Part shown: positions 13,516-16,990 of the stretch, in pieces | How positions within the stretch are numbered: position 1 is the first letter of the stretch | Layout of the letters: each line of letters opens with the position of its first letter | NCBI GenBank assembly: GCA_003153055.1 | Contig: PMBV01000129.1 | Span: 55,039 to 72,028, forward strand | From: Myxococcales bacterium | Lineage (GTDB): Bacteria > Myxococcota > Myxococcia > Myxococcales > Myxococcaceae | Reading direction: 5' to 3' | Length of the DNA stretch: 16,990 bases | Program-made: the position numbers and the translations under genes | Notes under the pieces: generated by a model | Database searches by the model: none | Told to the model about the DNA's origin: nothing | The model's input: only the letters and a program-made list of their open reading frames with translations

Positions 13516-16290
13516 ATGCGCGAGCGACGCAGATTCGAGGCGCCGACCGGAGGCGTCGAGCGCGCCCCTCTCGCCGGGGTAGCGGTGAATGTTGTCGTGC
13601 TGGCGGGTTTGTATCTCAGCAGCCTGGTCAGCTACGTACTCTTCCACAGCCTGATCGAGCTGGTGACCGTCGCGGTCGCGTCCTGCGTGTTCATCCTCAC
13701 CTGGAACACGCGGCAATATTTCAAGAACGGATTTCTGAAGGTCCTTGGCATCGGCTATGCGTTTTGCGCGGCGATCGACCTGATTCACACGCTTTCCTAC
13801 AAGGGTCTCGAAATCTTCCACGGCCATGGGTCCAGCTCGAACCTGGCGGCGCAGCTGTGGATTGCCGCGCGCTGTCTTCAGACTTTCTGCCTGATCGTGG
13901 CCTTGGTGTGGAAGGATCGCGAGGCCAGTTCCTCGGTGGTCTTTGTTGTCTTTGCCGCTGGCGCCGCGCTGCTGTTGCTCGCCATCTTCAATGACTCTTT
14001 CCCCGACTGCTTCGTCGAGGGCAAGGGCCTGACGGCCTTCAAGGTCAAAATCGAATACGCGCTGTCGATACTCCTCGCGATTTGCCTGGTTGCCTTCTAC
14101 CGATCGAGGCAACAACTCGAGCGTCGGGTGGTGTGGTACCTCACCATCTCCATTGCATGCACGATCCTCTCCGAGCTCGCGTTCACCCAGTTCGTGAGCC
14201 TCTATGGTCCCGCCAACATGCTGGGGCACTATTTCAAGCTGGTGGCCTTCTACTGCGTCTATCGCGCGATCCTTGTGACGGGCATTCAAGAGCCCTTCGC
14301 GCTGATCTTCATGGATTTGAACCGGACGCAGGAGGCACTGCGCAATTCGGTCGAAACGCTGGAGCGGCGAGTCGAGGAGCGCACCGCCGACCTGCGAGAA
14401 GCCAATCGGCGGCTGGAGGCGGAGCTGGACGAGCGCGTAAGGGCGGAGCGCGAGCTGCGGCGGCTGAATCGGGAATTGCGCGCCATCAGCACCTGCAATC
14501 AGGTCCTGGTGCGCGCCACCGACGAGCAGCAACTGCTCGACGAGATTTGTGACATTGTCTGTGAAAAGGCGGCGTATCGCATGGCCTGGGTGGGGTACGC
14601 GGAAGGCGACGAGGCCAAGACCGTGCGGCCCGTGGCAGTCGCGGGCTTCGACCAGGGCTATGTGGAGGCGGCGCGAGTCGTCTGGTCTGACGCCGATCGC
14701 GGACGCGGCCCGATCGGCAGCGCGATCCGCACCGGCAACAGCGTCGCCACACAGGACTTCGACACCGACCCTCAGACGGCCCCCTGGCAGGCGATGGCGG
14801 CCGAGCGCGGCTACAACTCGATGCTGGCGCTGCCGCTCAAAGACGAGGGCGGTGGGGTGTTCGGCGCCTTGTCGATCTACGCGGCCGAGCGCGGCGCCTT
14901 CACTGCCGAAGAGCGCCGCCTGCTCGAGGAGCTCTCTGGCGACCTGGCGTTTGGAATCACCGTTCTGCGCGGTCGCATCGAGCGGGCGCGCGCCGAGGCC
15001 AAGATTCGCCGGTTGCAGTCGGAGGAGCGCTACCGGCAAGAGCAGTTGATGGGGGCGGTGCTCGAGAGCATTGAAGCCGGCATCGTTGCCTGCGACGCGG
15101 CCGGAAGCATCACGATGCAGAATCGAAAAGCGTGCGATTTGTTGCATCATTCCGCGGAGCCGGGAGGTACCGGCGAGCCGGGCGGTGCGTGCGACTTCTA
15201 CGGAGCCGATGGCAAGAGGCGGCTGGGCAGCGAGGAGATGCCGCTGGCGCGCACCCTTCGCGGCGAGGCGGTGACGAACGCCGAGGTCATCGTCCGTCCA
15301 GGCGAACACGAGCCGCGAGTCCTGCTGGCCAGCGGTCAGTTGCTTCGTGAGAACGAGGGCAAGGTCTTCGGGGCCGTTCTTGCCCTGCACGACATCACGG
15401 AGCGCAAGGCACTCGAGGTGAAGCTCCGTCACTCGCAGAAGCTCGAGGCCGTGGGCCAGCTCGCCGCTGGCATTGCCCACGAAATCAATACTCCGGCGCA
15501 GTTCATTGGAGACAATCTCCTTTTCCTCGCGGATAGCTTCCGTGCTGAACAGGAGCTCCTGGCCAAGCACCAGGAGGTATTGAGAGGGCTGCCCGTCACA
15601 CCAGCACTCGAGCAAGCCCTGCTCACCTTGAAGGAGGCGGAAGAAGCGGCCGACCACGGCTACGTCAAGGAAAACGCTCCCGCCGCCTTCGTGCGGACCT
15701 CGGACGGAATTGCACGCATCGCGACTATCGTCAATGCGATGAAAGAATTCGCCCACCCAGACCAACGAGAGAAGATCTCAGCGGACCTGAACCATGCGCT
15801 CGACACCACCCTTACGATCGCCAGAAACGAGTACAGGTACGTAGCCGACATCGAAACGGACTTCGGAGAGTTGCCGCAGGTGGCGTGTCATCTGGGCGAT
15901 CTCAATCAGGTGTTTCTCAACTTGCTCGTCAACGCGGCGCACGCCATCGTCGATATGGTGGGTACGAGCGGCAAGAAGGGTCGGATCCGCGTCTCCACCA
16001 GAAGCGAAGGCGACGTCGTGCGTATCGAGATTGCCGACACGGGAAGTGGGATCCCGGAGAGCATCAGAGATCGCGTGTTCGAGCCGTTCTTCACAACCAA
16101 GGAAGTTGGCCGGGGCAGCGGCCAGGGGCTGGCCATTGCCCGCTCTGTCGTGGTCGACAAGCACGGCGGCTCCTTGACCTTCGAGAGCGAGATCGGCAAG
16201 GGCACCACCTTTGCCATCGTGTTGCCGATCGACCGGGTGAGGTCGAGAGCGCCCGACGCACGTGACGCGACGTTGACGCGGGCGGTGTAG
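13516..16290 (+). CDS. MASE3-GAF-PAS hybrid-less sensor histidine kinase
   Basis: A 924-residue inner-membrane sensor kinase. Order: MASE3 membrane sensor (about 20-260, several transmembrane helices, with LYLSSLVSYVLFHSLIE and IDLIHTLSYKG typical of the family); coiled coil (about 265-320, VETLERRVEERTADL); GAF (about 325-482); PAS (about 512-631, ending HDITERK); HisKA with the phosphorylated His655 in GIAHEINTP and an unusually long helical insert to about 745; HATPase with N-box (Asn802, Asn806), G1 DTGSGIP (841-847) and GRGSGQG (865-871). All catalytic residues are present. There is no receiver domain, and no response regulator is encoded nearby, so it is an orphan in this window. GAGGA just before the ATG is the ribosome site. 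The signal is unknown; cotranscription with the barrel suggests envelope sensing. Confidence 0.95.
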   Translation: MRERRRFEAPTGGVERAPLAGVAVNVVVLAGLYLSSLVSYVLFHSLIELVTVAVASCVFILTWNTRQYFKNGFLKVLGIGYAFCAAIDLIHTLSYKGLEIFHGHGSSSNLAAQLWIAARCLQTFCLIVALVWKDREASSSVVFVVFAAGAALLLLAIFNDSFPDCFVEGKGLTAFKVKIEYALSILLAICLVAFYRSRQQLERRVVWYLTISIACTILSELAFTQFVSLYGPANMLGHYFKLVAFYCVYRAILVTGIQEPFALIFMDLNRTQEALRNSVETLERRVEERTADLREANRRLEAELDERVRAERELRRLNRELRAISTCNQVLVRATDEQQLLDEICDIVCEKAAYRMAWVGYAEGDEAKTVRPVAVAGFDQGYVEAARVVWSDADRGRGPIGSAIRTGNSVATQDFDTDPQTAPWQAMAAERGYNSMLALPLKDEGGGVFGALSIYAAERGAFTAEERRLLEELSGDLAFGITVLRGRIERARAEAKIRRLQSEERYRQEQLMGAVLESIEAGIVACDAAGSITMQNRKACDLLHHSAEPGGTGEPGGACDFYGADGKRRLGSEEMPLARTLRGEAVTNAEVIVRPGEHEPRVLLASGQLLRENEGKVFGAVLALHDITERKALEVKLRHSQKLEAVGQLAAGIAHEINTPAQFIGDNLLFLADSFRAEQELLAKHQEVLRGLPVTPALEQALLTLKEAEEAADHGYVKENAPAAFVRTSDGIARIATIVNAMKEFAHPDQREKISADLNHALDTTLTIARNEYRYVADIETDFGELPQVACHLGDLNQVFLNLLVNAAHAIVDMVGTSGKKGRIRVSTRSEGDVVRIEIADTGSGIPESIRDRVFEPFFTTKEVGRGSGQGLAIARSVVVDKHGGSLTFESEIGKGTTFAIVLPIDRVRSRAPDARDATLTRAV

Positions 16291-16984
16291 AGCCCCCGAA
16301 GTGCTCGAGGAGCACCGAGGCGACCGCGCCGATGCCAAAGCGCGAGCGAAGGTGGGCCCGACGGCCGGTGCAAGTTCCTTTCAAGCCATGACGTGAGGGG
16401 GCCAGAGGGGTGGTCGTGGCCGGGAGGACACGGCGCGCGGGTCAGTGGACTCGGAGCAGCAGGGTCGAGGCTGGCCCAGGGGGAGGGCGGCGTCTGGGCT
16501 TGGGCCACCGGGCGATCAGACCAGCCCCGCTGCACGGCAGGTGATTGTCCACGACTGGGGGCCGTGGGGCCAAGGTCTCCAGCAATAGTACCAATGGTTG
16601 CATCTGAGGCGAGGCCCTCGATGGTCCGAGACCCGAGCGCGGCGACTCCGGTGGCGCCCAGTGCCGCCCGCACCTTCGTCTTTGTCACCTCGCGCGCCGC
16701 CGGCTCCCCGGCCTCGGAATGATCCGATGCTGCCTCGTGCCAGCCCATGCGAGTGGCTGGGGGGCATCAGGTCTGATTCGTGGTTTCGACCGGCAGCGGC
16801 CGTCGCTGGTGGCAGATGTAGGCGCTCCGTGCCGCCGGCGCGATTTTCGGCACGGCTGCCGGTTTCTGGACCTTGCTGGGTGATTTCCTGATCCACTGGC
16901 AGCGGGAGAAAAGCGGGGACGGAGCCGGCGGGCCCCGCCCCCTCAACAACCGCTGGGAGAAAAGCCAGCAAGGAGCATTCGATC
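16291..16984. other. Right-end region without a convincing gene
   Basis: About 690 bp follow the kinase. Open frames exist on both strands but read as Arg/Pro/Gly-rich low-complexity protein and lack ribosome sites. One minus-strand frame, read from 16748 down to 15906, includes an Ala-rich stretch but runs antisense into the kinase. The region holds the hairpin at 16301-16315 and, near the edge, the 11-mer GGGAGAAAAGC twice (16904-16914 and 16955-16965), which may belong to the leader of the gene starting at the edge. Confidence 0.55.
16301..16315 (+). terminator. Hairpin after the histidine kinase
   Basis: GTGCTC and GAGCAC form a perfect 6-bp stem with a GAG triloop, 10 bp after the kinase stop. 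No T tract follows, so this is a candidate terminator only. Confidence 0.4.
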
Positions 16985-16990
16985 ATGGCT
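16985..16990 (+). CDS. Possible gene start cut by the window edge
   Basis: ATG GCT at the last six bases is preceded by AGGAG (16971-16975) with 9-nt spacing. Only two codons (Met-Ala) are visible, so the product cannot be named. The call rests on the ribosome site and on the upstream region lacking other genes. Confidence 0.35.

Noticed and set aside
13483..15765. A 760-codon open frame antisense to the histidine kinase
   Set aside because: It mirrors a GC-rich gene whose plus-strand translation has every kinase motif; the antisense protein shows no domain and no ribosome site.
15906..16748. Minus-strand open frame of 280 codons reaching into the kinase
   Set aside because: About half is antisense to the ATPase domain. 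The upstream part has an Ala-rich stretch but no ribosome site or family match.
16516..16986. Minus-strand 156-codon open frame at the right end
   Set aside because: Low-complexity Gly/Arg/Pro translation with no recognisable start site.
1..16990. CRISPR array, tRNA or rRNA genes, insertion sequences
   Set aside because: No regularly spaced repeats, tRNA-like cloverleaf with CCA end, rRNA segments or transposase motifs were noticed in the gaps.

Overview
The window is uniformly GC-rich chromosomal DNA with dense, short-gapped genes, ATGA/GTGA start-stop overlaps and few A/T-rich stretches. A PilZ protein, a large MASE3 histidine kinase, a lipoprotein with an AgmX/PglI-like C-terminal domain and a class II DAHP synthase fit a high-GC myxobacterium-like organism (former Deltaproteobacteria). 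That assignment is inference, since no rRNA or tRNA gene is present. No tRNA, IS element, phage gene or CRISPR array was recognised.

Layout. 1-670 has no convincing gene but holds a cluster of TTGTCG/CGACAA palindromes and an imperfect 23-bp direct repeat. On the minus strand follow ilvD (671-2521, branched-chain amino acid synthesis) and, upstream of it, a lipoprotein with a helical, Cys-containing middle and an AgmX/PglI-like C-terminus (2610-3905). A 91-bp divergent region leads to the plus strand: a PilZ protein (3997-4341) and a small membrane-anchored lytic transglycosylase (4394-4966).

The centre (5091-9747) is a tight aromatic amino acid operon: pheA, tyrA, a stand-alone chorismate mutase, a class II DAHP synthase, a Tas-family aldo/keto reductase and an FmdB-type zinc-ribbon protein. 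The first five genes overlap at start/stop codons. Together they supply the entry step of the shikimate pathway (DAHP synthase), chorismate to prephenate (mutase), and the branches to phenylpyruvate (PheA) and 4-hydroxyphenylpyruvate (TyrA). Tas is notable because the E. coli homologue is named for suppressing tyrosine auxotrophy. PheA, TyrA and the mutase look like the Bacteroidota type, while the DAHP synthase belongs to a different family, so the operon looks mosaic.

Next come an AMP-forming acetyl/propionyl-CoA synthetase (9881-11830) with a propionate-like substrate pocket, a strong hairpin between convergent genes, and a minus-strand toxin-antitoxin pair (Doc/Fic toxin with an AbrB/MazE-fold antitoxin, 11932-12554) with a palindrome upstream. 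The right part carries a two-gene unit: a small outer-membrane beta-barrel protein (12900-13505) and, 10 bp downstream, a 924-residue MASE3-GAF-PAS sensor histidine kinase (13516-16290) with no response regulator in the window. The last 700 bp hold a hairpin and no convincing gene, apart from a possible start codon with a good ribosome binding site at the very edge.

Best candidates for something new: the Tas-containing aromatic operon and its predicted mutase/DAHP synthase pairing, the tandem palindromes at 89-141, and the barrel-plus-orphan-kinase cassette.
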